From Sclerodactyla briareus (taxonomy: Eukaryota; Echinodermata; Holothuroidea; Dendrochirotida; Sclerodactylidae), in assembly GCA_026419785.1 (NCBI GenBank), contig JAODTK010005605.1:1-64000 (forward strand): a stretch of 64,000 bases of DNA. The letters are read 5' to 3'. Position 1 is the stretch's first letter, and the number at the start of each line of letters is the position of its first letter. Position numbers and translations under genes: made by a program. The notes below the pieces were generated by a model. That model saw nothing but the letters and a program-made list of their open reading frames with translations. It was not told where the DNA came from and ran no database searches. Positions 46,850 through 58,960 of this stretch are shown piece by piece.

Positions 46850-47700
46850 TTGATTGGTTGGCTATAGGCTTGTTCTCACTCTGTACAAGATCGTTGCAGA
46901 GGTATATAAGGCTTGTCCTATGCTGATTCCTGGATGACCTTGACCTGATACTGGAAACAATAGGATTCATCTTCATAATGTGTAATTCCGATCTACACTT
47001 AATTTGAACTTAATAGATCTTACAACATTCAATTAGATATCATCTGATGAGCAGATGTCAAATGCCAAATGTATCCCAATTTCAGTGTTAGCTGTCTTGA
47101 CCTTCCCAATTCACCGAGATCTTGTGATGAGTATCGTATGTATGGTAGTGTCATGACTTTTTTGTTTGTCTAACAAGACGCATGTGGCCATCACAAAAAA
47201 TAAATGCAAAATCACACCAGGTCAAAAGGGTCAAATGAGTTCGAAAGGTCAAAGGTCAAATGAGTTCAAAGTCGTTCACCAGATGTATTTCACCCAGAGC
47301 GAACTTCGATTTCCATACGACAGTCTTTCTCAAATGTTTCGTTGCCGAATTATATGACGATTCCTCTGGTGACCTTGAATGACCTTGACCTTAACAAAAA
47401 AAAAAAACCAAAAACGATCGGGTTGCAATCCCAACATACATGTACCGGACCAAAACCACATAAAACCCCCCAACTTTGAATTGGTAGATACTCACGTTCT
47501 CAATATCGTGCTGACAGCTTTTTGAACTTTGCCCTCTAATGACCATGAATGAACTTGACGGCACCCAAAACAAATATGCAGGTCATCCTCCCCTATGTGC
47601 AACCCACATACCCCTAATTTGAACTTTTTGCGTACGTTAGATATTGCGCTGAAAAGAGGTGTCACACGCACGCACACCACACAAAACACAGACACACACA
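46850..47700 (-). repeat. Dispersed repeat family A, copy 3 (inverted)
   Basis: In reverse it carries the AGGTCAAATGAGTTCAAAGTCGTTCACC and GGGTGAAATACATCTGG words of copy 2, split here into pieces under 20 bases by small changes. It also has the CACATTGGGGTTGC/GCACGATA words of copy 1 and the AATCGTCATATAATTCGGCA block. Unlike copies 1 and 2 it has no GGACAATTACCCC minisatellite at the GGGTGAAAT word. Confidence 0.55.
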
Positions 47701-50700
47701 CAACACAGGCCGTGCAGACTGCAGAGATTCATGTTGCCTTCGCAAGGAATAAAAGTGATGAGAATCTATAGAAAGGAATTTTAAGTCAACCGACAATATC
47801 AATGGGGTGTTATACAAGTTTTGGCAAAAGAATCACGACACAGTTTGGTGTATTGTTCAGGATTATTCACATTCAGTCTTTGGTCTCCTTTTTGGAGGTC
47901 TGAGTTCTTGTTAGGCACACTCCCAGCCTGCACATGTACTGTGCCAGCAGTGCCCTGATTTTTTTTCTTCTAATGGTTATACTTGTGAGCAGAAATCAAT
48001 CCCTCCAAGGCCCAGCAATGGTGCAGACCTGGATGGCCTGTACCTAATTATCAGAAGCGAATGTAAATCAGTAAGCTAAATCATTTGAAAGTAAATTGGG
48101 AGAGGATGTAGCGGAGATTTAGCAATTGGTGTAATTCAGTAAGTTGATTGGCTGCCAACAAAAAAAAAATTGTGTGAGTCAACATCTGGTAAAAATCACA
48201 CATTCTATAGGTACAGGCACGGGTCATGGAAATGATGATGCTAGGTATTTGTAAATTCATTTCTTTAGTCAGGTTATTTTAAGAACAAATGGGTGGGCAT
48301 TATCTCAGTAGGAATGGCTGATGGATTTCTTAAAGTGGTTTTTTGTTGAAATGTTAGCCAGCTGGCCACTGTACAACATACTAAGTTGCCCCAGGACTTG
48401 GAGTCGGATAAACAAAGGCATTGTTTTTACATGCTGACGCGCTTGTCGGCCTTTTAGTGACTAATCAGTCTGAATGCAATTCTGAACAAGCTTTGCAAGG
48501 GGAGTAAGGCTAAACATGGAAAAAATCCCCAACATTGATCTATCAAAATGGAGCCAGAGTGGTAAGATGTGGTGTGTAAAGGCGAAACTGTTTTCAAGCA
48601 CTTCGCAGTTAGGACTTCTGCGCCTTCTCTCACTCCTTCGATCAGTCAGTAAAATGTTTGTAGATATTAGATAACGCACACTTTCTTGGATTATAAAATA
48701 CAGGAAAGGAAATGCAAATAACATTATACACCAATGTGATTTTGGACAGTCAGTGTATTTTAACATCTTTTGTCAGATGTTACAGATAATGCATGGGATA
48801 ATACTCAAGAAATATAGCGATTAGCATAGTGAGTGGTACAGTGACTAGTAATAACCACTAATAGACCATATGGTGGACATTCACTGCATGAATGAATTAG
48901 ACAGTGGTGAAATTACGATTGGAAAAATTAGAGTCTAAGTCTAGTCTATCAATGTGCATTGCTAGATGTTAGATGGGGCTAAGTAGAGGTTAAAAATAAT
49001 AATCTTGGATATTTACAGCAGCAAATCCTATTGATAATTTGCAGGTCCTTTGGAAATATATTTTCCTATAGCAAAAAAGTCCTTTTTAATAGTTTACTGA
49101 ATATGCCAAAAACGGAAATGCATTACCCTTGAAAAAAAAAAAAAAACAAAGAGCCCTAGCGTTATAGCCCATATCATAACCATACATATACACATATGCA
49201 CTTACACATATACACATAGGCTACACAGTAAAGTCTCAGGGAATCAATGTTCTTTGAGAAAATAGTTAATATAGTCAACCATATCTATTCCATCTACATA
49301 CAAAGATTCCTGATTTCATACATATTCAAATATACTGAGTAATAAATAGTAGTAATTAGTTTTAAGAAAAAAGCTACGTAGTGTACATTAAGTATGCATG
49401 AGGTAAAACAAGGTTGGTCTGCTCGAATAAACATCTACATTCAAGCGAGAATCTGTTCATGTTCTGAATGTTAGACATGATCTGACAACAGAGCATGACC
49501 TTTCTGAGTCACTGGTGTTTCAACAGCACAAATTTGCTTGGAGTTTTCCTCACCTTTGATGCTGTGATTTGTTCTGTTGATGATTTAGCCAGGTTATGCA
49601 TTCTGATTTTAATGTAACATGATGACAGTGTCTTGATCAAAACAAAAATATGGTAAAAGTCAGCAGCACAGTCAAAAATGTGTTCATAGAGGTCATCAAG
49701 AACCCTTTTGCTGCAGTTTCCTCAAGTGCAATTAACATGTGAAATATGGCTGATGCAAGTGCCTGGATCATGAGGAGGCTGCCTTGTGTGGAGGCAAGCA
49801 TATTCTTGAACCCATTCTCTGTGTAACTATACATACTGAACACAACATAATTTGAAGGTTTGGCCAGTCCACCGTAATTCCTAAGTTAGCCTAATTAGGC
49901 CGATACCTACTGCATTATTTTGTAAATAGCCCGCTATCATTGTCAACAGATAGGCCCTAGCTGTTGTCACTAACTCACAACCGGCCCGAAACTCAACCCC
50001 ACGTTTTCTGTACCAGGTGTTGTTTCTGCAGTCTGACTGAGCACTAGGCACTGATCTTACAGTTTCGAATATGCAGGCAAAAGTTTTCCAGGCACCCGGC
50101 GGGCCGATTATCTGTTTACCACCTGAGTTCGTCGTACGTGAGCACTAGCAGTCAGGTAGTTGCACATACGCCTCGTGCTAGTGAGGCCTACTTCCAGACT
50201 CATTGCCGTACTGTGGTACGGTATGTAGTGCTCATCTCGCGCAAATGGTTTTTGCCATTTTAAATAATTTCACTCAAAAGTTTACTATCGTATTCTTCAG
50301 GTATTTTGCCATATTTTTCAAGCAGAATGTATTTTCTATTTACTACGAGTTGTCCGAAATAACGATGATAAAATTGACCCGTCGTTGCCTAACGTACACA
50401 GTCAATGGTAACTGCTGCATAGGCTTCGATCTTTGGGTGCATTTCACAGCATTCACCGCGCGTTCAATCGGCTGCAAACTACAGAGCCGATCTTCAGTCT
50501 ATCTATGTCTATGATGTGGTATCTGGGGCTGTGAAGTTCTTTTTTTGTATGTGAGTAACAGGGGCATATGGCACATATTGTTGTTATTCTCAGCGATTTT
50601 TCTTCCTCTTCATTTATTCATTTTTCTGTGATATTATTATTGACTTATTTCAGTTAATCCCCCAGATGTTAGTCCCCCAAATGAGAAGCTAAGCGAAGAG

Positions 50701-51479
50701 CGCGCATGTCTTTCATGCATATTCTGTGTACGCGCCTCCTGAACTCTGGCAGCCACGTACCCAGCCTGTACTTAATCATAAACTTAATCCACGGTGGCTC
50801 TCCCTGATAGTCTCCTCTCCGACCGGGGACGGGGGTCCCATACGCCAACTCTTCCTTCCTTCCCTCCAGTGGAACCTCGGTTCACATAACAGAACAAATA
50901 TTAATGTGAGGGCTTGCCTCCGCGCGTAACTTGGTTTGGCTTGAAAAACGACTGACGTGAGTGCAGTTCGGTCTACTTTAGTCTAGTTTGCCCAATCAAA
51001 CCCAGTCCGCGCTCATACTCGCTATGACAAGTTCCAGTCCATACAACACACCCCCCCACCCGGCGAGACCTCCAAGGCGCATTTCGAATTTATGGTCAGA
51101 TCCCACCTCCTCCTAGTATTTAACTTTGTACGATGTGACGCCCCCCTAAGCGGTTAATTGATTTGACCTTGTTTATCACAATAAACCAACGTGAATTATG
51201 GCTAAGTGGACCAGTGGACAATCCGGAAATGACACTGGGAATAAAGGGGCTTTCACCGAACGGACAGTATCGATTACATTCAACAGCAGACATCACGGAT
51301 AAAGCTAGTAGGCTGTTTATTCCTTGCGTACGCTACGTACCAACACTTGTCCATGGTTTCATTTGCATGTGTTAGGCTCTTATTAAAGGAAAAGTTTAAG
51401 TCGGGGCAACGTCTCGGTAGCTGCGGACAGCAAATTCCTGTGGAAATGCACTGATGTTTTTCGCATTCTCAAATTTATG
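47701..51479. other. No recognisable gene between the E arms
   Basis: Apart from repeats D and A, the inner part of the interval bounded by the two E arms shows no transposase, helicase, polymerase or integrase motif that I can recognise. The largest frame (50203-50514, plus) is AT-rich and hydrophobic with no signature. Short A runs occur at 48160 and 49131. Confidence 0.45.
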
Positions 51480-52250
51480 TTTGCTCACATATTTAACTGA
51501 CCTCTACTGCCATCTGTCATAACCATGGAATGGTCTGGAACATGTCTACCACATTGGCCTAATATTTGCTATCAGTGCTCAGCAACAAGTATGCAGCACA
51601 CTCAGTCCTAAGCCTTGCAGTGGTGAACAGTGAAACACATTCCCACAGAAATGAATACCTAACATTGTTGACACTCATAGTTTATAGTTGAAACCCATCA
51701 CAAGTTACCATTAAACAAACATTAGGTGTGGGGGGGGCAAGCCCCATTGGTCAAGAAAGCTCCTGTGCCCACACATTCTAGGTCACATATAAGAAACTGG
51801 GCCGGATGTAATGTAAAACAAATCCGCAGAGTAGAGGGACTAGTGTAAATAGGGCGAGATGGATGAAGACAAATCCAATCTTCCCCTGAGACCTCTGACA
51901 AAGACCTGAACCCGGTAAAATGTTACTCAGCAGAGGATGGAGTACTGTAAACAAACTGTCTGGAAGTCAGAGAGCTCAAATTGAACTTGGAAATTGGGGT
52001 AATTAATTGGATTAATTAAAATTAATAAACATGCAAACCTTAAAATAAGCTAGGTTAGCCCGAGCCAGCTCCATCCATCTAACCAATTCATGCATCTCAA
52101 ACAACCTGATCGCATGTATGGTTTAGAGTTATGATGGACGTGACTAGCAAAGGGACGCCTAACGAACGAACGGACGAACGGAACACCGGACGAAGAGACT
52201 GATGACTTGTAAGCTGCTCTCACCGCAGCTCTGAAAACTACATGATAATT
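51480..52250 (-). mobile_element. Family E repeat, right member of the inverted pair
   Basis: Inverted counterpart of 43380-44112. It starts inside with TTAACTGACCTCTACTGCCA, passes CATAACCATGG, a GGGGGGGGCAAGCCCC block, and AACCTGATCGCATGTATGG. It ends with a GAACGAACGGACGAACGG tract and the hairpin-like AGCTGCTCTCACCGCAGCT at the outer end. Many small indels separate it from the left copy. Confidence 0.7.
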
Positions 52251-52875
52251 TTTGCAAAGCGAATGGAAATCGTCTGATAGCCTATATGTCTGCAGCCTGA
52301 GTGTTATGAGGCTAATCTACTACGCGACATGGACCGAGACACTAACTGCTTTTCACGATATAGATACCATATAGAATACCAGCGGAGCAAATATATTCAC
52401 ACCGGCACTTCCTGCCTCTGTGTACAACCTGCTGTCAACTGGTGGAGTCGATCACACGTTCAAGGCCATGTGATTAGTCAGAATTCGTGAACTATTTCCC
52501 CTCGACGTCCTCATCGCGGCGGCGCCTTCAGTGCATATTGACCAAGAATTGAGCTAAACTTAAAATAACGCAACTACATTTTATTCAACAGTACACCACT
52601 AGACTCCGGTCCAGGCACTAAACGAACTAACCTCTGCAAACAGATCTCACGGGAACCGTTTTAAACACTGTTTGTGTCCATCACGGGGCCGAGAGAGTCA
52701 ATTCCGTCCGCGGTTCTTCATGCCTTCCCGTGCGCTGAATGCAGTCACTGTATTTATATCCCCTCAACAACTGATAAGTGTTTCGGGGAATATTATGGTT
52801 TTGACCGTGTTCCCGCCTCCTCAGCCGCCGACCGCCGTCTCCTCCTCCGCCGGAAACTTTAGTCGTTAGCGCTCT
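52251..52875. other. No confirmed gene
   Basis: A CpG-containing patch at 52680-52870 has two overlapping frames of about 62-65 codons, but neither has a motif or splice support. Confidence 0.35.
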
Positions 52876-52879
52876 TCAT

Positions 52880-53640
52880 TCTTAACACTTTACTATTTAT
52901 CCGATTGACACCAAACTTGGTAAACATGTCCGTATTAGTAAAATCTCGGATAAGTTCTAAAATAGGCTATATCTTATATTTGTGTCCCTCGTATTTACAG
53001 GTTTTCCGCAAATTTTCAAGTTTGTGCGATTTACACAAACGTGGGTGGTTGGGGGTAGTTGTTGGAGCCAACAAAAACATGGGCGACAAGGTCCAGGTCA
53101 TCCGAGGTGAATTTTTTTGCATTTTCTTTTGGCCAGTAGCCTAATTAGCATAAATTATGTATTTCTCCAAACTTCATTTGTTTTCATGAAACTTGTGATA
53201 GGGCCAACTATCAGTGCCGATATTTTTCCTAATGTGGCCGGAGTCACTGGAGTATGCTCATCTTGCATTAGTATTTGCTAATAGTTTGGGCCCAATTAGC
53301 AATTAGGCAAACTTATAAACTTTGTTGGATTCCACGAAACTTGGTGGATCTGACTCTTCTAACAGTCCCGATAAATTTATCAACTGCGTTGTAAATCACT
53401 GAATGTCCATTATGTGTGTTGATTTAACATATTCGATTCGTAGCATAATTAAATAATCACACTGCATTATTTCTCACCTTTCAGGGATTTTCGACGGAAC
53501 TTTGGGATAGGACCCGCTACTACCAGTCCTGATAAACTTATTCACCATCATCAAGACACTGATATTAAATTTGTGGTACTAAATTTGCATATTAGTTATC
53601 CTTTCATCAAATATGATTTAACTAATACTTTTTTTCGCAA
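52880..53640 (+). mobile_element. Dispersed repeat family B, copy 3
   Basis: CCGATTGACACCAAACTTGG opens the copy. Repeated units follow with a TTT.CACAAA.TTGG-like word, GTCACTGGAG and TTAGCATAAATTATG. It matches the unit pattern of 39.4-39.8 and 41.5-41.85 kb but lacks the TG tract. Confidence 0.5.
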
Positions 53641-54695
53641 TAAAACATGGGACAGTTAATTGGCAGCATATGCTTCTAGGAGTGGATGCATCAGCATGGA
53701 GTGTAACAATTTTTATAAAAACGCCCATGTCATTGAAGGTCATGTAAATGTCACTCACATTAGGGGTAAAAAAACGATTTTAGTACTTTTCCGGCAAAAG
53801 CCCTGGGTGTGTTCATCAGGAAGCAAAATGCGCCTAGGAGTGGATTTCACAGGAGAGTACAATTCGCATCAAACTTCCCATATCATTAAGGCATTAGGGG
53901 TCGAAAACTGTTTTTAGGCTATAATCGGGGAGAATTGAATATCTCTGCGAAGGCTGGGATGGTTCACCAGTGTGGATATAATGGTTGACCTGCATGTGTG
54001 TGCCCTCCCCTGATTTTGACCGAACCTCTGTCGGGCTGGGTCATGTGGCTAAATGTCGCATCTTGAATAAATGTGCTTAGTTAAGGAGGTCACCTTTGTC
54101 CGGGGCTGTAGGGGTGCCTCAAAATTAACAAGTGCATTATAAGCCTAATATTCTTCTTAGTGGCCTAACAACCTAAACTACCATTAAATGAAGAATTTTG
54201 TTTAATATCCCTTGTCAGCAATTGACAAATCACAGATCAATTCATAAAACAAACTAAAAGCTTGTGTGGGGTTGATTTAATTTTTAATACTTGGGTGTCC
54301 CCTTTACGTTGACCCCTGTATTCTATCCAATTATGAGACCTGTGGATGTTGTTTATATACTCTTTTCAATGCAAAATAGTACCGTTTGATGGATCATTAG
54401 AATGAAGAATCACACACGAAAGTGCCTTCTGTTGTTTGTGTAGAAAATGATTGAGCAAGTTCATGGAAAAACTGATTTGGCCGGAAATCTCCATGTCATA
54501 GGTTGGCCCCCTCTGTGGGTCACAAATTCTGGAATGACCTATACCTGTACACGACGCTCGTCGCTTCAACAAGTCTATAAATGTCTTCTTTTTACGAATT
54601 GTCCAGTTTCATGTTCACCAAAGTTCTTGAATAAGAGATTGCCGGGGATAATACGTCTGGGCGGTTTTACCCCCCCGAACATTTTCTAGTTACTT
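53641..54695. other. No recognisable gene
   Basis: No gene or repeat family supported. Open frames at 53660-53917 and 54447-54689 have no motif. Confidence 0.4.
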
Positions 54696-54699
54696 TCAT

Positions 54700-55270
54700 G
54701 GCGAACTACAACTTTATTAAAAGTTAAACGGGCGCTCACTCGAGAAAATCACATGAACGCGGTTCACAAGAAATCCTTCAATAAGGCCACAGTATCTGAC
54801 ACTCCGCTGTAATTGCTAGGCAGCAGTCACAGGAACTACTTCATGGGCGAGCGTGGCCACTTGCACGACGCCTCATATTCAGAAAATCATATGTGGGCTA
54901 TGAACGTTTCACAGAAATCTCTTCATCCGCTACTTCATTTGGACTCCTGTAAATTGGCTATGGAAGCATTCACCGTAATCAACTTCATGGGCGAAGCGGG
55001 GAACGTTCACGACGCTCACATCCGAGAAATCACCTGTGGGCTTATGAATTCGTTCATAAGAAATCCCTTCATAAGCTTCAGTAATTCTAGCAATGCTGAT
55101 GGAATCTTTCACAGTGACTTCCATAGGAGTTATGGACTTACATAGAATATACCCCATGTTTTGCGATGTGCCATATATAATAGTAGACACTGGTCCTTTT
55201 TCTCCTCGCGTCCCATGTGACCCCAACACTGGTCGCTCTGTGATATAAGGCTTTTTATATGAATTCGTTC
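54700..55270 (+). repeat. Tandem repeat, period about 143 bp, 2-3 units
   Basis: ACTTCATGGGCGAGCGTGG at 54838 recurs as ACTTCATGGGCGAAGCGGGG at about 54981. Both are followed by CACGACGC, a GA.AATCA..TGTGGGCTATGAA-like word and AAGAAATC.CTTCAT.AG. A third, weaker unit starts near 54723. Open frames on both strands arise from the repeat. Confidence 0.65.
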
Positions 55271-58200
55271 ATAGGTCACTGTTTTGCCCTAAATAACTGA
55301 CGCAGTGGCCCCATTCATCTGTTGCAAGTATGAATCAATGCCATTTCCGCAGTTGCCACAATTCGTTCTAATTAGGGAATCACGGTATAATCACGAGTTG
55401 GCGGCAATAATCACTTGTACGACACATTCGTAGAAGATAATTAGCTACCTCCAAAAAGACATTATGACAAGGATTGATTTAAAATAGTGTATTCTGCAAT
55501 ATTGAGGTTCTCCGCCCTGCTGCTCTTGCCAACAAGTGTCAAGTACAATTGGGACTATGAAAATTAATTAGAGGGTCCCGTGTTACTGTCTTGATCAAAT
55601 CAATTTTCACTTGTGAGAATGTCAGTTTCATATTAGTCGGGAATGGGAACCGGATAGTAGTTTACACAAAGAAAAAATCACAAAAAAATTACAATTACAC
55701 CAACTGAACCGTTTCCACATTTGTTTGTTGAGTTGAATAAAGTTCCGCTCCACAGAGACGCCATTGTTACATGTTTCACCTCTAGGGTTTTGGGTTAATT
55801 TGTAACATATCGGAACTAGCATTTTCTTCCACGAAAAAAACCCGAAATTGGCTATTTGCTTATTTTTTGTTACTCGTCTTTTCCTGTTAATGAAAGCCAA
55901 GGCCGTCTGGGTATAAAACTATCTCATAAGTACTGGAGCAGAAGTGAGTGTTATACCGCATACTCAAAACAGAGGCCAAAACAAGAGTACGGTACTTGCT
56001 AACAAGCCGTTAACAAATCTAGAATCAGCTACTTATCTAGAGAAAAAGACTCTAACTATTAACAGAGTAATGTAGGCCTCCATCGTTCTATCGCTGAATT
56101 TCTCATTTTTGCTGAAGTACCCCATAGCCATCATTGGTGCAGATTTTTGACGCTTTTTGGATTTAGTGGTTTGAAATGTCAGAAATCGTAGACTAATTTA
56201 TTCTGTGACAGAATTATCTGTTCTAGGCCTCAGATTAACGCAAATTTCACCAAGTCTTAAATGTCAAATGTTGCATATGTTCCACATTCAGGCTTGCGTG
56301 TAATCGACCTTTCAACAGGTATCCTGAGATTACGAGGCCAAATTATCAAGAAGCGTCTGTTTAAGCATCATGTACGCGTCCAAGCAACCAAAATCAGAAT
56401 TTGATCATATGCTCAATTCTAAAAGTCATTGTCTACACCTTCGCTTATAGTGCCAAAGAAGAATGCTGGTGATTGGAGACCTTGTGGGGATTATCGAGCA
56501 TCAAACAACGGTTACAGGTACAGTACCTTACAGTAAAATTTTAGCATGTCAGAAATTATTATAGGCGTGTTGAAACATATTTCAGCATGTCGATATCTTT
56601 AGAAAATTCGCGACATGCTGAAATATTGTCCCTATTTACGGAAACAGGATGGCTCTGGTAGATCGGGGCTTAGAAATTTATGTTTTAGATCATGTTTTGT
56701 ATCATCGTAGTAGGCCTAGTTATGAAAACTGTTTTCTGAATTTGTTTTGCACGATATTCTTAAAGACATGGTTTGCGTTTGCGAACGTTCCCAGGTGTTT
56801 TTTGTATACCTTAATCATTTTATTACTGGGCGGGTGGAATTTGCTCCATTCTATTGCATAGGCCGGTCTGCCCCGCGCTGCTCCCCCGACCTTGAGTATT
56901 GATTAAACGTTTAAAAACACTAACCAAAATGTACGGTACGGTAAAAGCTTTGGATCGCCGAAAACGCACCCAGCTCGGGCCCTAGGGTGGATGTGTCAGG
57001 GGGAGGGGCCTTGAGATGGCGGGATTCGACCCTAAGCTTGGAGAATTCCCATGTTTAATTATTTTTTTTTTCCACACTTAGCTTTTACCTAGCTCTCCAC
57101 TGCTCTAAGCCCGCTCCCCACTGGCTCTTAGGGTTGTAGCTCCAACTTATCAGATTCCGCTGTGCACACCTGAATTTTCAGGTGTGTCCTCGCTCACCTC
57201 CGCTCGCCCCTCGTTTTCCGTTTCCGTCCATAAGCTCGCTAACCCCCTAACACTTTTTAACCACCCTGCAAACCACATTGGTATGTTGGTCAATCACAAT
57301 CCTTCATTGTTCTTGTTTGGTCTGAACTGAACAATGTTGTATTTATGCCCTACATGTAACTTAGTTTACAATGCCCATGACTCAACCGAAATCGCCGACA
57401 TGTCGGGGACGCCAAGAGACTGTCCCAGGAGAGTCAATAGTTATTTTGACGGGGGATACACTTAGGATGTGACCGTCTAGTGGAGCGCCGCAATATTTTG
57501 TTTGCGACGCCTACTTTTTTTTTTTTGGAGAACTAGCTAGGGCTCCCAAATAATGGGAAAAGCGCTTTCCAGCTGCACAACGGAGGCGAAATATACCCAT
57601 TTGTTTGAGAGCATGTCAGCAAAATTTTGAGGCACCGGCAGACTTCCTGCAGAAAACCGCTAATGGCACAGCCCGCTACCGTGCTTGTACATTGTCCTTC
57701 CCGCCGAGGGCGCAACAACAATGTGGTACAATTCTGGCCCACAAGTTTCCCCCGGTCCACCCTCTCGGCAGCCCTGGGCATGTCCACCCCAGCTTAAATA
57801 AAAGACTGAATCCCATTTGTTTGGCAGGACCTGGCTGTTCTGAAAATTCTTTGCTGTTATTATTTCAATGTAATTTACTGCATATAGGATCGAATTGAAT
57901 CTGGTTACGAGGGGTAACACGACATCCTATTACAAACTTGTCCGGACCAATAATTGTCAGCTGGCAGCTGCAAAGGTAAGTCTGTGAACGGCAAACGCGC
58001 CAGCTTCCCGCTCCTTGTTTTTTTGTGACCACAAATACACGATAGCTGCAAACTACATATTGCCGTGCCAAACCCAAAATAAGTAAATGCCATCGAATGT
58101 TGTATTCAGACCGGGGCCATGGTCAACTGTGGCTCGGCTGTTAGGTTTCCACCGATGATTGATGGATCCCTAAGCCTCACACTTGAACATGGGCGTCGGG

Positions 58201-58645
58201 TTCAACCGGTATTTTTGTGTTCGGTGAAGTATTTATTCGGACAAAGGATCGGGAGGTGGGGAGGGCACAGGCCCTAGGGTTAGTGTTGTAGCCTCATCCA
58301 TGTCAGCTTTCCCCAGAGTAGAAAAAAATAAATTATTCGTTCAATATCATGGGCACCTGCCAAGTTCCAATCCACAGAGGGCGTTTGGATGAGAGCCTCC
58401 CCCCAGTGAAAAGGTCGGAGGCTACGTTCCAGTGTTGTGCTAATTTCAATCACATAATCTACATGTGTTACCAAACGTTTTGCGTCTTCAGCTCATCTCG
58501 CAAAAGGGGGAAGGAGCCGTTTGTTTAGAAAATCGACAATTGAGGCAGCTAACCTAAACGGCTGCGAGGGATACACTAGGACTTACTGCTTGGTAAAAAT
58601 TGAGGCCTTAGGGTTCATGGCGTCACGAGGGTGGTTTGTAGGTGG
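55271..58645. other. No confirmed gene
   Basis: Long intergenic or intronic sequence. At 57533-58090 both strands have overlapping frames of 60-97 codons. The block has AATAAA at 57797, but neither strand shows a domain, so I do not call one. Confidence 0.4.
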
Positions 58646-58649
58646 GATC

Positions 58650-58960
58650 AAGAGATCTGATCTGGCGCCCCCCCGCCCCCCCTCAGATCTTCCGTGATCT
58701 CACCTGAACGTCCGAAAGAAGGTTGGGAAGTGGGTTTTCCACTGACGGCCACGAAACTTGCTACATTACTCTTAAGTTCCATATTCATCTCATACTCGCG
58801 TTTTTTACCCGTTTTTTCTCCTTTTTTCATCTTTGGCACCACCCATGGCGGCGCAAGCGGGGGGGGGGGGGGGGGTCGGGGACGCGTGCCCCCCCCCAAA
58901 AAAAAAAAAAATCAGAGTGGGGGGCCCTTCCCCCCCTAAAAATTTTGACCATGAAATTTG
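58650..58960. repeat. G/C-run repeat debris
   Basis: A 17-base G run (58859-58875) and several C runs surround CCCATGGCGGCGCAAGCGG. The build, with paired C and G runs about 200 bp apart, resembles 7.4-7.8 kb. It is probably the remains of a small repeat. It is non-coding. Confidence 0.4.

Noticed and set aside
57533-58090. Dense overlapping frames on both strands as a possible 3' exon
   Set aside because: No frame has a domain or a bias over the others. AATAAA at 57797 alone is not evidence.
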